DNA of 37,605 bases from JBAZOJ01 sp041648755 (GCA_041648755.1 JBAZOJ010000008.1:1-37605), one strand, 5' to 3'. Positions 6,354-15,337 are shown, counted from the first letter of the stretch. The notes: generated by a model not told the origin, from the letters alone. A program made the numbers and translations.

Positions 6354-9137
6354 TCATTCGACTTTCATCATCTCACCGGGCTTTCCCCGGATTATCCACG
6401 CAATCGGGATGGCGGACACCAGCAGGCTCGCGGACAGGCTGATGCCAATTGACAGGAAGATGCGTCCCCAGGGCACCTCAAAGGCAAGGGGTATCCCGCC
6501 GAACGGGAGCACAGCCCTGGTCCACCCGGTTGTTGCCCAACCTGCGCATACCCCAAATGCAAAACTGAAGAGCACTCCGGCTCCCCAGATGAGGATGACT
6601 TCGCCCAGCAACAACCTTCCGAACTGGCCCCGCGTGAGACCGACGGAGCGCATCATGCTGAGTTCACGCCGACGTTCAACGACAGTGGCGACCAACAGAT
6701 TGAGCATCGCCAGGGAAAGAATGATCAGTGACCAGAACGGGACGCGGCTCATCGAGCCGATGATCATCCTGGCGTGGTCGATGGTCTCGTCGTTGATCCT
6801 GTCGCGGTGCTTGACGACGAGGTCGCTGCCCTTGACATCCACGAGGCCGGAGAACGTGTCGTTCATCTTCCCGGCGGCGGCGAGCGGGTCGCTGTCCCTC
6901 AGATCGTCGGAGATGTCAAACCAGAGGAAGCGGGTGCGGTCGCTGTTCCCGGTGAGCTTTCGGGCAACCTCGGTGCTGACGAACACGGGGCCGAGTGTGC
7001 GATGCGGCTTGCCATTGCGACCGCGCATATTGGCCCTTGACGTATAAAGGTGCCAGTTCAGGTCAACGATCCCGGCAACCTTGAGAGACTCGGTGCGCTC
7101 AGTCGGACCGGCCGGGGATTCTTTTCCGCCCGGTCTGCCAAGCTTTCCCACGGGGATCCGGAGCTTGACCGTGTCGCCCACGGAGAGCCCAGCATGGGTG
7201 GCGAGGGTTTCCGGGATGACGCAGGAACTACCGGAGGCAAGAGCATCGGCGCAGGAGGACGCGACGCCCTCCCGGAACCTGAAGGGGAGCATCGGGTCAG
7301 CCCCGGCAAATCCCTGCTTCGGATCGAGGCCGACCAGGATGATGTTGTTCTGCCAAAGGTCGTACTGGACGTTCTGTTCGAGCTTGTGGAGGGTTTCATC
7401 GTCGAGGATGAACTGGTCCACTTCGAGGGCCATGAACCGGTCCTTGCGGACGCCCGGGGCGGAGGCCATCTTCGCGACAGACTGAGCATCGAGCCCGTCA
7501 GGCAGGCAACTCACCACCATGTCGGGGAACGTTGGATCGGGAAGAAACGGCTTGAGCATCGAGCCGCCCCAGATCTCGATTGCCATATAGAGCCCGAGCC
7601 CCACCGCCAGGGTAACCATGACGCCGATGGTGCGGTTAAGGTCTCTCCTGATTTGATGGCGCAAGAGGCTCGGATGGAGACCGAGCAGGCGGGAAACAAA
7701 GTCGGCAACCCCGGCGTCAATCAGCCAGCACCAGAAGGGAGCCGAAAAGATCACGCCGATGCCCAGCAGCGGCAGGCCGACAAAGGTCATCAGGCCGGTG
7801 CGCATCGCAGGGGTGATGGGAAGCGGCATAGCGAGGGCTATGCAAGGAAGCGTCATAAGCAGACCGGCGACGATCCGCCTCCATGGCAGTCGCGCATCCG
7901 GGGCGACGCCCGGATCGATAAAGTCCATGGGGCGCATCCGCAGCACCTTGATGCAGGGCCACGCGGATGCGAGCAAGACTGCGATCAGGCTGGAAGCAGC
8001 AATAAGGGTCACCCAGACGGGGCCAATATAGACACCGAGCGGAAAGGTCTTCGGATCCCCCATTACATAGAGCTTGAGGATAACGAACCCCGCCAAGATG
8101 CCGACCACCGCGCCGAGAGCGCCCATCATCAATGCCTCATACACAACCGAGAAGGCAAGCTGGAGTCTCGACATGCCGACGGACCGAAGTCTCATGTACA
8201 TCAGCCGCTTCTGCTGAAGACCGGTGTAGAGCGTGGTGAAAACCATGCAGAGCATGAAGGCGAGCGCGAGTCCGAATTTGAGCGGGGCATCACCAGCGAA
8301 CATCTCCCACTGCATGTCGGCGAGCGATTGGACGGCGGCGACGGGATCCGAAAGTGCAATTCCCTCTCCGATGCGGATTCCGGAAGCCTCCATCGCCTGC
8401 CTCATTGCTTCAAGCGTTACACCGGGCTTCTTTCTGCACAGGACGATGGATGTAAGGGCCCTGCCCTTGGGCAAGAGCAGGTCCGCGGCGGCCTTGTTGA
8501 CGAACATCGTGGGGAAGCCCTCGACGAACCTGTTGAGCCGAAGCAGGCCGACCGTCTTGACCTCGAACCTGCCTGATCGAGTGACGATGCCTACCGTCCC
8601 GCCGATCTTCGGAGGTGCAACGTAGAAGCCAGCGGCGCTGAAAACGACCTCCGGGGTAGTCGAAGCGTCGTCCGGCCACCTGCCATCGAGAGTCTTCTGT
8701 GCGTAATGTCCATTGTTGGGTACTGAGGGAGCAAGCATGGCCCTTGGGCGCGGCCCGGAAAGCGGGATGCCGTTCGGGGCGTAGTCCACTTGGACGGGGG
8801 TACAGGCAAGTGGCTCGCACTTCTCGACGAGCCCCGATTTTCTAACCGCCTCAACTACTTCGTCGGATACGAACATCGGCCCGCGCTGAGCGCCGGGAGC
8901 TTCCTGGAAGCCCGCCCCCATACCCTGTTTCGGGGCGGCAGGCATCTTGGGAAGGACCCAGAGGTCGTAAATATCTGTAACGTCCCCTACCGAAGGCTGA
9001 TACTGGTACAGCGTCGATGTCGTGAGACCGATCGTCCACGTGAGAAGACACACCGCGCAAGCGATGGAGAATATGCCGACCGTCTTGCGCCAGTAGCCAC
9101 GGCGCGTTGCCAGGAAAAGCCACCGCAGATGTCTCAT
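6354..9137 (-). CDS. Large FtsX-type ABC permease, cassette 1 (YbbP-like layout)
   Basis: A 927-residue protein with ten predicted membrane helices: about 19-41, 287-307, 335-357, 373-395, 421-440, 448-471, 503-523, 800-821, 846-868 and 890-915. Two large periplasmic regions lie at about 45-285 and 525-795. Each FtsX half shows the cytoplasmic hallmark loop: MRLRSVGMSRLQLAFSVVYE, and the second MMRSVGLTRGQFGRLLLGE. This ten-helix, two-domain layout is that of YbbP-like members of the MacB/LolCDE/FtsX superfamily. Such proteins use ATP to move periplasmic domains rather than to import solutes. The start ATG directly follows the stop of its ATPase gene. The close paralogue at 12554-15337 shares the MLCMVFT helix and the C-terminal KP..M.K.E ending. 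Confidence 0.9.
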   Translation of the reverse strand: MRHLRWLFLATRRGYWRKTVGIFSIACAVCLLTWTIGLTTSTLYQYQPSVGDVTDIYDLWVLPKMPAAPKQGMGAGFQEAPGAQRGPMFVSDEVVEAVRKSGLVEKCEPLACTPVQVDYAPNGIPLSGPRPRAMLAPSVPNNGHYAQKTLDGRWPDDASTTPEVVFSAAGFYVAPPKIGGTVGIVTRSGRFEVKTVGLLRLNRFVEGFPTMFVNKAAADLLLPKGRALTSIVLCRKKPGVTLEAMRQAMEASGIRIGEGIALSDPVAAVQSLADMQWEMFAGDAPLKFGLALAFMLCMVFTTLYTGLQQKRLMYMRLRSVGMSRLQLAFSVVYEALMMGALGAVVGILAGFVILKLYVMGDPKTFPLGVYIGPVWVTLIAASSLIAVLLASAWPCIKVLRMRPMDFIDPGVAPDARLPWRRIVAGLLMTLPCIALAMPLPITPAMRTGLMTFVGLPLLGIGVIFSAPFWCWLIDAGVADFVSRLLGLHPSLLRHQIRRDLNRTIGVMVTLAVGLGLYMAIEIWGGSMLKPFLPDPTFPDMVVSCLPDGLDAQSVAKMASAPGVRKDRFMALEVDQFILDDETLHKLEQNVQYDLWQNNIILVGLDPKQGFAGADPMLPFRFREGVASSCADALASGSSCVIPETLATHAGLSVGDTVKLRIPVGKLGRPGGKESPAGPTERTESLKVAGIVDLNWHLYTSRANMRGRNGKPHRTLGPVFVSTEVARKLTGNSDRTRFLWFDISDDLRDSDPLAAAGKMNDTFSGLVDVKGSDLVVKHRDRINDETIDHARMIIGSMSRVPFWSLIILSLAMLNLLVATVVERRRELSMMRSVGLTRGQFGRLLLGEVILIWGAGVLFSFAFGVCAGWATTGWTRAVLPFGGIPLAFEVPWGRIFLSIGISLSASLLVSAIPIAWIIRGKPGEMMKVE

Positions 9138-9890
9138 TTAGTTCTCCAGTCGATCGATGACGTGGAGGTATCGTTCCGCGATGCGTGAAGGATCGCCCCC
9201 GGCTTGTACATCGAGCGTGTCGCATATTCTGCCGTCTTTCAGGAAGTGCACTCTTCTGCTCCATGCCGCGACAGCCGGATTATGCGTAACAAGGAGAATC
9301 GTGCAGCCGCCTTCTCGGTTCAACTCGGTAAGCAACTCGCAGAACCTCCGGCTGCTCAATGAGTCCAGGTTTCCGGTAGGTTCATCCGCGAAAATCACCT
9401 CGGGGTTCATTATCAAAGCTCTTCCGATAGCCACGCGTTGACGTTCTCCGCCGCTTAGTTCATGGGGACTGTGATCCCTCCGATGTGAAATCTGAAGCCT
9501 GTCCAGTATCTCGTCAGTCCTTTTGCTGTCGGACATCCTGCCGTCAAGGATTTCCGGAAGTCGGATGTTCTCAGCGACCGTCAGCGTAGGGATGAGGTTG
9601 AAGTCCTGAAACACAAGCCCGATATGGCGGCGACGGAATCTGGTGGCTTCGCCGTCGCCCATCTCCGAAATTCTCATTCCAGCGATTTCGACCGTCCCGG
9701 TATCAGGGGTAAGGAGACCCGCAAGGATGTGCAGCAGAGTGCTCTTTCCAGAGCCACTGGGCCCCATTACAGCGGTGAAGTCGCCCCGGTCCAGCGATAG
9801 ACTGACACCGCGAAGGACATCAACGTTCTTGCTCCCCTGCTCAAAGTGCTTGGTCAGGTTACTCGACTGCAATACTGTCCCGGTTGCCAT
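9138..9890 (-). CDS. ABC ATPase partner of FtsX-type permease, cassette 1 (LolD/MacB/YbbA family)
   Basis: A 250-residue nucleotide-binding protein with all motifs intact: Walker A GPSGSGKST (43-51), Q-loop VFQDFN (near 95), signature LSGGERQRVAIGRAL (from 145), Walker B VIFADEPTGNLDS (165-177, with catalytic Glu) and H-loop LLVTHN. The RFRRRHIGLVFQDFNLIPTL stretch and the TGNLDS ending of Walker B are typical of the LolD/MacB/YbbA/FtsE branch. The motif PAVAAWSRR after the H-loop recurs as PAVAAWSNR and PTVAMWADR in the other two ATPases of this locus, which marks the three as one clade. The ribosome site is AGGGAG. The permease gene follows without a spacer, and the receptor gene lies 32 bp upstream. 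Confidence 0.94.
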   Translation of the reverse strand: MATGTVLQSSNLTKHFEQGSKNVDVLRGVSLSLDRGDFTAVMGPSGSGKSTLLHILAGLLTPDTGTVEIAGMRISEMGDGEATRFRRRHIGLVFQDFNLIPTLTVAENIRLPEILDGRMSDSKRTDEILDRLQISHRRDHSPHELSGGERQRVAIGRALIMNPEVIFADEPTGNLDSLSSRRFCELLTELNREGGCTILLVTHNPAVAAWSRRVHFLKDGRICDTLDVQAGGDPSRIAERYLHVIDRLEN

Positions 9891-9922
9891 GCTTCTCCCT
9901 TAGTACGATGCCGATCCCGCAG

Positions 9923-12106
9923 TTAGAACTCGTATGACAACGATATGGAAAACGATCTGGGCGCTCCGGGGAACGTGTCGCCCGCATGGCGCTTGGACTC
10001 GACGTACTCCTTGTCAAGGAGGTTCTTGACGTCGAGCTTGAGGAGTAGTTCGCGCTGCTTGGCGCGATTGGTGTAGATCGGATAGGACGCGGAAAAGTCC
10101 ACGACCACGAAGGACGGGACGACGTAGGCGTCGCCGATGTACTGCCCCTGTTGAGTGGAGTAGCAGGAAGCGGCATAGCGGGCGCCGAGACCGAGCTTGA
10201 GGCCCTTGACCGGCCCACTGCTGAATTGGTAGGTCTGCCAGAGTGAGACGCTGTGGGGCGGATCCGAATCGAAACGCTTGGCGGCGTTCTTGTTGTCGTA
10301 ATAGGTGAAGGTGTAGGAGAGGAAGACGAGCCAGTCGTTCGTGACTTTGCCGGAGAAAGCAAGCTCGGCGCCGGTGGACTCGGTCTCGCCCTGGAGCTCG
10401 TAAACGCCGGGGGAACCGGAGACGCCAACGGGGGTGTTTTCCTGCTTGATCTTGAAGCCGGAAACCGACATGAGGACGCCTTTGAAGAGGTCCTTCTTGA
10501 CTCCTATCTCGTACTGCGCGCCCTTCCAGGAATCAGTGATCTCGTTGCCACTCGCGTCGTTGTAGCCAAAACAGGGCGCTTCCGTTTGGGAGTAGTTTCC
10601 GTAGAAGGACCAAGAGTCCGAAATCAAGTAGGCAACGCCCAGTCGGGGGCTCCAGGATCTGCCCTCGTTGCCCTTGCTGCTTTTGTGGATGTCGAACCGG
10701 ACGCCCGCAAGCACAAGGAGGGAATTCCACTTCATCTGATCCTGAAGGAGAAAGCCGTTACGGTCGACCTGGCTGTCGGAAGTCATCGAGTTGATAGTAG
10801 CGGGCAGAGAGAAGACCGGGTTGTAGATATCCACATCGGCGGTGGTGCCGCTCTTGCTGAACATATGGCTGACCTGCTTGAGCCAGTCGGTGCCTAAGAC
10901 GAACTTGTGGGCCGTGGCGCCCCAATCGACATCCTGGATGTAATAGAGGTTGGCGAAGTAGTTCTGCGAGGTGGTGTCCATATAGCTGTAGCTGAGGGGG
11001 GCCATACCGGTCGCGACGACGCTGTCGTAGTACGCGAGGGATGTCATTCCGCTCTTGACCGTGGAAATGCTCCAAGCGGTACGGGTGAGGTCGCAGCGGA
11101 GATAGGACAGTCCGAACTTGACAAGGCTCTTGTCGCCGACTTGCCATTCGCCAGAGTATTGCAGCGTCAGGCCAATGTAGTCCTGGCGGGAATCATTATC
11201 CCCGTAATACATATCCGTGGAAGTCAGAAATCTGCCTTGGACAAACGGTATTCCCTGGTAGGAAGGCCCTTCGAGCAATTGGACGGTCGTGTCGAAATGA
11301 AAGGTGAGGACATCTGTTGCGCTCCAGGAGACAGACGGGGCAACGAAGAGGCTCTTGCCGCGATCAATCCCCTCCGGGAGATAGAACGGTTCGAAGAGAG
11401 ACAGCGCAGTCACAATGCGCAAGCCTCCGAAATGCTCAGCAAAGGGCGCATTCACGTCAGAGGTCGCGCGGTATTGTGTGATCCCCCCAAACTGGGCTTT
11501 CAGCGATACTTTGGTGCGCGACTCATCGAATGGACGCAGGCTGCGAATGTCTACTGTACCCCCGAGGCCGTACGGGCCGAGAGTCGATGTCTCCCCACCA
11601 TTGACGCTGCCCACCGAGCCCTTCAGAAAGTCAATCGTATCGATTCCGGAAGCATCGAAGAAAAGGGGCATGGTTTTGGGCAGCATTGCACCATTGAGGA
11701 GAATGCTGCTTCCGGAGAATCCCCGCAGGGAAACCTGGCCCTGAGTGCGCGTCCCCGGGGAATTCCCGCCGTTGAAGACTCCAGACACATAAGCAAGGGA
11801 ATCGTAGAAAGAACTGGCATCACGATCATCGAGCATCTGCTTGTCTACGGTCTCAACGAAACGCTCGATTTCAAGCAATGGGGTCTCCGTAATGGTCGCT
11901 GAGGAAGTTGCATGTCCTTCGGCTTTTGCCTTGATCACAGACTCCGGCAATTCCTTTTCACTTATGCCGGTGTCGGAGTCCTTTGCAGGTGGAGCGGAGG
12001 TCGCATTTGGCTTGGGTTGCTCATCGCCGAACGACTGGGATATGGAGAAGATGATGAAGATGAATAGTGTAACAGATGCCAGAAGTCGCAGGACAGAAAG
12101 CTTCAT
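9923..12106 (-). CDS. TonB-dependent outer-membrane receptor, cassette 1 (siderophore-receptor-like)
   Basis: A 727-residue protein with a signal peptide (about 1-26), a linker carrying a TonB-box-like segment near residue 54 (PESVIKAKAE), a plug domain at about 75-190, and a beta barrel ending in the expected aromatic residue (SLSYEF). The pre-terminal motif YVESKRHAGDTFPGAPRSFS, and SFYGNYSQTEAP...QYEIGVKKDL...SGFKIKQENTP, resemble the siderophore-receptor branch of the family. The plug is odd: where relatives have a ligand loop and a GPxSxLYG-like turn, this has LLNGAMLPKTMPLFFDASGI and FLKGSVGS. It starts at ATG with GGGGGAG four bases upstream. It is followed by its own ATPase and permease, and the dedicated TonB module lies downstream. 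The ligand is unknown; iron chelates are only a family-based guess. Confidence 0.93.
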   Translation of the reverse strand: MKLSVLRLLASVTLFIFIIFSISQSFGDEQPKPNATSAPPAKDSDTGISEKELPESVIKAKAEGHATSSATITETPLLEIERFVETVDKQMLDDRDASSFYDSLAYVSGVFNGGNSPGTRTQGQVSLRGFSGSSILLNGAMLPKTMPLFFDASGIDTIDFLKGSVGSVNGGETSTLGPYGLGGTVDIRSLRPFDESRTKVSLKAQFGGITQYRATSDVNAPFAEHFGGLRIVTALSLFEPFYLPEGIDRGKSLFVAPSVSWSATDVLTFHFDTTVQLLEGPSYQGIPFVQGRFLTSTDMYYGDNDSRQDYIGLTLQYSGEWQVGDKSLVKFGLSYLRCDLTRTAWSISTVKSGMTSLAYYDSVVATGMAPLSYSYMDTTSQNYFANLYYIQDVDWGATAHKFVLGTDWLKQVSHMFSKSGTTADVDIYNPVFSLPATINSMTSDSQVDRNGFLLQDQMKWNSLLVLAGVRFDIHKSSKGNEGRSWSPRLGVAYLISDSWSFYGNYSQTEAPCFGYNDASGNEITDSWKGAQYEIGVKKDLFKGVLMSVSGFKIKQENTPVGVSGSPGVYELQGETESTGAELAFSGKVTNDWLVFLSYTFTYYDNKNAAKRFDSDPPHSVSLWQTYQFSSGPVKGLKLGLGARYAASCYSTQQGQYIGDAYVVPSFVVVDFSASYPIYTNRAKQRELLLKLDVKNLLDKEYVESKRHAGDTFPGAPRSFSISLSYEF

Positions 12107-12160
12107 AGACTCCCCCTAAAGTTGGATGGACGCAGGCTGACACGGGGGATATATTCGCCC

Positions 12161-12188
12161 GAACCGAAAAAAGGTTCACTTTTTTTCG
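12161..12188. promoter_or_regulatory. A/T-rich inverted repeats upstream of receptor 1
   Basis: Two overlapping inverted repeats lie 55-82 bp before the receptor start: GAACC/GGTTC (12161-12165, 12173-12177), and cgaaaaaa/ttttttcg (12165-12172, 12181-12188). On the plus strand the first is followed by seven Ts and could end plus-strand transcription. On the minus strand it lies in the likely leader or operator zone of receptor 1. Which role applies cannot be decided from sequence. Confidence 0.35.
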
Positions 12189-12191
12189 CGA

Positions 12192-12383
12192 AGAATCACC
12201 ACGGCGCACAAAGGCTTGTGCGCAAATGTGGCCCGGCGCCTGATCGATGCGCTGCGCGGGTCGAGGAGTCACATAGTAAGAGGGGAAGCGGCGCAGACGC
12301 TGGCCGTTGGGTTGGCTGACGGGATCGTGGACCTTAGGAAGATGTTACTGGATGTTGACCTGCGGTACGCAACACGGCGTTAG
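12192..12383 (+). pseudogene. Remnant of a HEAT-repeat-like gene (C-terminal tail only)
   Basis: The plus-strand frame is open from 12141 to the stop codon tag at 12381-12383. From about 12207 it reads like an amphipathic two-helix repeat: ANVARRLIDALRGSRSHIVR, then GEAAQTLAVGLADGIVDLRK, then MLLDVDLRYATRR and stop. The pattern L-I-x-A-L-R-x-S...VR-x-E-A-A-x-x-L-A, followed by L-x-x-x-L-x-D-x-D-x-R, is the HEAT-repeat consensus style. There is no plausible start codon with a ribosome site, and the fragment faces the opposite way to its neighbours. I therefore read it as the left-over tail of a deleted gene between the two receptor cassettes. Chance coding-like sequence cannot be excluded for such a short piece. 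Confidence 0.4.
12204..12223. repeat. 20-bp palindrome (8-bp arms) upstream of receptor 1
   Basis: The arms gcgcacaa (12204-12211) and ttgtgcgc (12216-12223) are perfect, with spacer aggc. The site is about 98-117 bp upstream of the receptor 1 start, where an operator could sit. It also falls inside the HEAT-like remnant, so it may be incidental. Confidence 0.35.
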
Positions 12384-12483
12384 GACTGTTGCGCGCGCGT
12401 ACAGGGAAAAATGGCGTTTACGATCCGAGGGAGTGGTAGGCGGGATTGTCCGGGAACCCGCGCACGCAAACCCGGGTGAGTAG

Positions 12484-12522
12484 AAAGAAAAAGGGCCGCC
12501 CCGAATGCCCATGGGACAGCCC
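12484..12522 (-). terminator. Rho-independent terminator after permease 2
   Basis: On the minus strand GGGCTGTCCC pairs fully with GGGGCGGCCC (ten pairs, two of them G-U), with a ten-base loop, followed by TTTTTCTTTC. It starts 31 bp after the permease 2 stop. It separates cassette 2 from cassette 1, so receptor 1 should have its own promoter between about 12107 and 12483; I could not single one out. Confidence 0.8.
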
Positions 12523-12553
12523 AGTTCAGTGTCCAATCCGAGGTCAGGGCGGA

Positions 12554-15337
12554 TCACTCAGCCTTGATCATCGTGCAGGGCTTCTCCTTCGTAATCCATG
12601 CGATGGGACCGACTGCCATCAGACAACAGGCCGCAAGACTGAACAGAATCGAACCGAGGACTCTCAACCATGGAACGGTCATTTCGATGGAAATCGCGCT
12701 GAATGGCGTGAGCGCACGAGTCCAGCCGGTGAATGTCCAAGCGGCCGCGATGCCACAGACGAGGCTCAGAACGACCGCCGCGCCCCAGATGAGCATTATC
12801 TCGCCGCCCAACTGCCTGACAAACTGCCCGCGCGTCATGCCAACCGCCCGCATCACACCCAGTTCTTTCTTACGCTCATATACTATGGCGATAAGGAGGT
12901 TGAGTATGCTCAGCGAGAAGACTGCAAGAGACCAGAAAGGTACCGAGGAGATCGCGCCGATCATGCCTCTCGCTCGAATAATGGTGCCCTCGACTATCTG
13001 GTCCCTGTGGCGGGCGACTATCTCCATGCCGGGAACCGCGACGAGCTTGTTGAGGTCGGCCTCAAGCTTTCGCGCAGCATCATTGTAGAACATGGCGCGA
13101 TACTCCGGTGTCATATTGAACCAGGCATAGTACAGCCTGTCCGGAGGAGAAACCAGTTTCCTGGCGGTATCGTAACTTACAAAGACCATGCCGACCGTCT
13201 TGTCAGCCTTGCCGTTTCTGCCTCTGATACCGTTTCTGGATGTCCACATATGCCAGTTCATATCCATGACACCGATGACCTTCAGGTGTTCGATGTGCTC
13301 GGGAGGTGGTGAACCGGATTCAGTGTAGTCGGAGTTGGTTGCGTTCAGGTCATCCGGAACCCTGAGCCCGAAGGTGTCCCCGACGGACAGCCCTGCGTGC
13401 CTGGCAAAGCTCTCCACGATGATGCAGGTCCAAGGCTCCTGAAGTTCGACGCTCGCCTTCCCCAAGTCGCCACCCACGAGATCGAAAGGCAATATCGCTT
13501 TTTCCCCGAAAGCCAGCTTAGGATCCACCCCTACAACCAGAAGGTTGTTCTGTCGCAGATTCACGTTGACGTTGCTTTCCAGTTTCGCCGTCAGTTCCTT
13601 CGAGAGGAGCAACTGGTCTGTCAGTACCGGCATGAAGCTTTCCTGCAGAACACCCTCTGTCCTCTTGATCCTCTCCCAGGTGGCCGCATCCACGCCGTAC
13701 GGCAAGGCGTAGAGGGCGATATCGGGCAAGGACTCGCTCGGCATAAAGGGCTTGAGCATTGATGCACCCCAAATCTCGATGGTGACGTACAGGCCGAGGC
13801 CGACCGCGATGGTCACCATCACACCGATGGATCTGCCCATGTCCCTGGTTATCTGGTGCCTGAGCAGCCTTGGATCCAGCCTGACAAGCCAAGCAACGAG
13901 CGGAAGCATCGCAGTATCAACTATCTTCAGCCACAGGGATGAACAAAACAACAGCCCGATGATGAGGAGGGGAACTCCCACCCATCCGATCAACATGCAG
14001 CGCGTATCCGGAGTCATCCGCAGGGGCAAGGCCAGGATGAGCGCAGGAAGTATAAGGATGAAACCGAAAATGACGGCCTTCCAGGAGACGGAATGGTCAA
14101 CGGTCCCGGCAGTCTCGTGGAAGTCCTTAGGACGCATTTTGAAAACCTTGATGCAGGGCCATATCAGCGCAAGCAGAGTAGTCAGGAGAGTCACGCCAAG
14201 TATGATCAGTGTCCACATGAAGGGCAAATACACGCCCAGTGGGAAAATCTCGGGCGACGTTCTCACGAATACCCACAGCATCAGGTACCCGGCGGCTGCG
14301 CCGATAACCGCCCCATAGGTTCCCATCTTCATAGCATCGAAGATGATCGTGGCGGTAAGCTGCAGCCTGGACATGCCGATTCCGCGCAGGCGGGCGAAAA
14401 CCTGTCTGCGCCGTTGGATGCCGGTATAGATGTTGGTGAACACCATGCACAACATGAATGCCAAGGCTATCCCCACCTTCATCGGGATAGTACTGGCAAA
14501 CTGCAGCCAGGTACTTTCCCTCTTGCCTTCGACGATGCTCGCCTGGTCATCCACCTGTATCAATTCGCCGCCGAGCCCTTTGCCCTTGAGCTCCTGCAGG
14601 AGTTCCTGACGGCCGACTCCTTCCTTTCCCACGCAAAGTATCAGGTTCACGTCCTTGCTCGACAGTCTGCAGACTTTTCCGCGAACGACGCTGTTCGCGA
14701 AAACTGTCGGAAAACCACGCACAATCGTGTCCCTGCGAAGGTACCCCACGATTTTCACGTCCACCCTGTCGGTGTCCGTAAGCAAAGCCACCGTTTCGCC
14801 GATGGCTGGGCATCTGCCGGAAAAGAGCGCTGTGTCGAATGCGACCTCTGCTTGTCCAGTGTCCTCGGTCGGCCACCTTCCACGCAGATCTTTCTCGTTG
14901 TAGTGGCGCATCCGGGATACAGAGTCGCTCACAAACCCCACCGGCATGGGGCCGAAACGCACTTGGCCGTTCTCCCTGTAGTCAACCCGCACCATTTCCG
15001 TTCTCAGAGTCTCGACTTCGCTGAATAAGGGAGAGCCTTTCACGGCCTGAACGACGGCAGGGGAGATCACGAGAGGATCGGCCCCCTTGACTTTGTCCTT
15101 CTGGATGCCGCCGCCGCTCCTGATCGTCTCGAGGGACTGCTCGGACTTGGGGATAATCCAGCAACTGTACTCGGCAGTGGTTTTCGAGACGGAGGGTTCG
15201 AGCTGGTGCAAGGTGGTAAGGGCGATTCCTGCGGTCCACGTTAGCAGGCAGACCGAGGAGGCTATGGAGACGATGCCCAATGTTCTTCGCCAGATGCTGT
15301 GCCTGGTGGTCATGAAGATCCAGGACAGGTTCTTCAT
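12554..15337 (-). CDS. Large FtsX-type ABC permease, cassette 2 (YbbP-like layout)
   Basis: A 927-residue paralogue of the cassette 1 permease with the same order of parts: N-terminal helix (WRRTLGIVSIASSVCLLTW), periplasmic domain, and first FtsX half with ALAFMLCMVFTNIYTGIQRR and RLRGIGMSRLQL. Extra central helices, a second periplasmic domain, and a C-terminal FtsX half with VMRAVGMTRGQFVRQLGGE follow. Length and C-terminal ending (ITKEKPCTMIKAE) match copy 1, whereas the periplasmic domains have drifted more. This suggests duplication followed by change in what the periplasmic parts contact. The start overlaps the ATPase stop by ATGA, and a terminator follows the gene. Known relatives couple ATP hydrolysis to periplasmic movement or lipid and substrate extraction. 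Confidence 0.9.
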   Translation of the reverse strand: MKNLSWIFMTTRHSIWRRTLGIVSIASSVCLLTWTAGIALTTLHQLEPSVSKTTAEYSCWIIPKSEQSLETIRSGGGIQKDKVKGADPLVISPAVVQAVKGSPLFSEVETLRTEMVRVDYRENGQVRFGPMPVGFVSDSVSRMRHYNEKDLRGRWPTEDTGQAEVAFDTALFSGRCPAIGETVALLTDTDRVDVKIVGYLRRDTIVRGFPTVFANSVVRGKVCRLSSKDVNLILCVGKEGVGRQELLQELKGKGLGGELIQVDDQASIVEGKRESTWLQFASTIPMKVGIALAFMLCMVFTNIYTGIQRRRQVFARLRGIGMSRLQLTATIIFDAMKMGTYGAVIGAAAGYLMLWVFVRTSPEIFPLGVYLPFMWTLIILGVTLLTTLLALIWPCIKVFKMRPKDFHETAGTVDHSVSWKAVIFGFILILPALILALPLRMTPDTRCMLIGWVGVPLLIIGLLFCSSLWLKIVDTAMLPLVAWLVRLDPRLLRHQITRDMGRSIGVMVTIAVGLGLYVTIEIWGASMLKPFMPSESLPDIALYALPYGVDAATWERIKRTEGVLQESFMPVLTDQLLLSKELTAKLESNVNVNLRQNNLLVVGVDPKLAFGEKAILPFDLVGGDLGKASVELQEPWTCIIVESFARHAGLSVGDTFGLRVPDDLNATNSDYTESGSPPPEHIEHLKVIGVMDMNWHMWTSRNGIRGRNGKADKTVGMVFVSYDTARKLVSPPDRLYYAWFNMTPEYRAMFYNDAARKLEADLNKLVAVPGMEIVARHRDQIVEGTIIRARGMIGAISSVPFWSLAVFSLSILNLLIAIVYERKKELGVMRAVGMTRGQFVRQLGGEIMLIWGAAVVLSLVCGIAAAWTFTGWTRALTPFSAISIEMTVPWLRVLGSILFSLAACCLMAVGPIAWITKEKPCTMIKAE

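Noticed and set aside
7050..8576. A 508-codon open frame on the plus strand
   Set aside because: It lies wholly antisense to permease 1, whose membrane helices and FtsX motifs are unmistakable. The antisense product is a low-complexity His/Gly/Glu/Arg-rich shadow typical of GC-rich genes.
12107..12483. Cobalamin or other riboswitch upstream of receptor 1
   Set aside because: I looked for a B12-box-like core and other conserved riboswitch pieces on the minus strand and found none. The segment is largely explained by the HEAT-like remnant.
14093..15028. A 311-codon plus-strand open frame
   Set aside because: It is antisense to permease 2, with no ribosome site, no domain and shadow-type composition.
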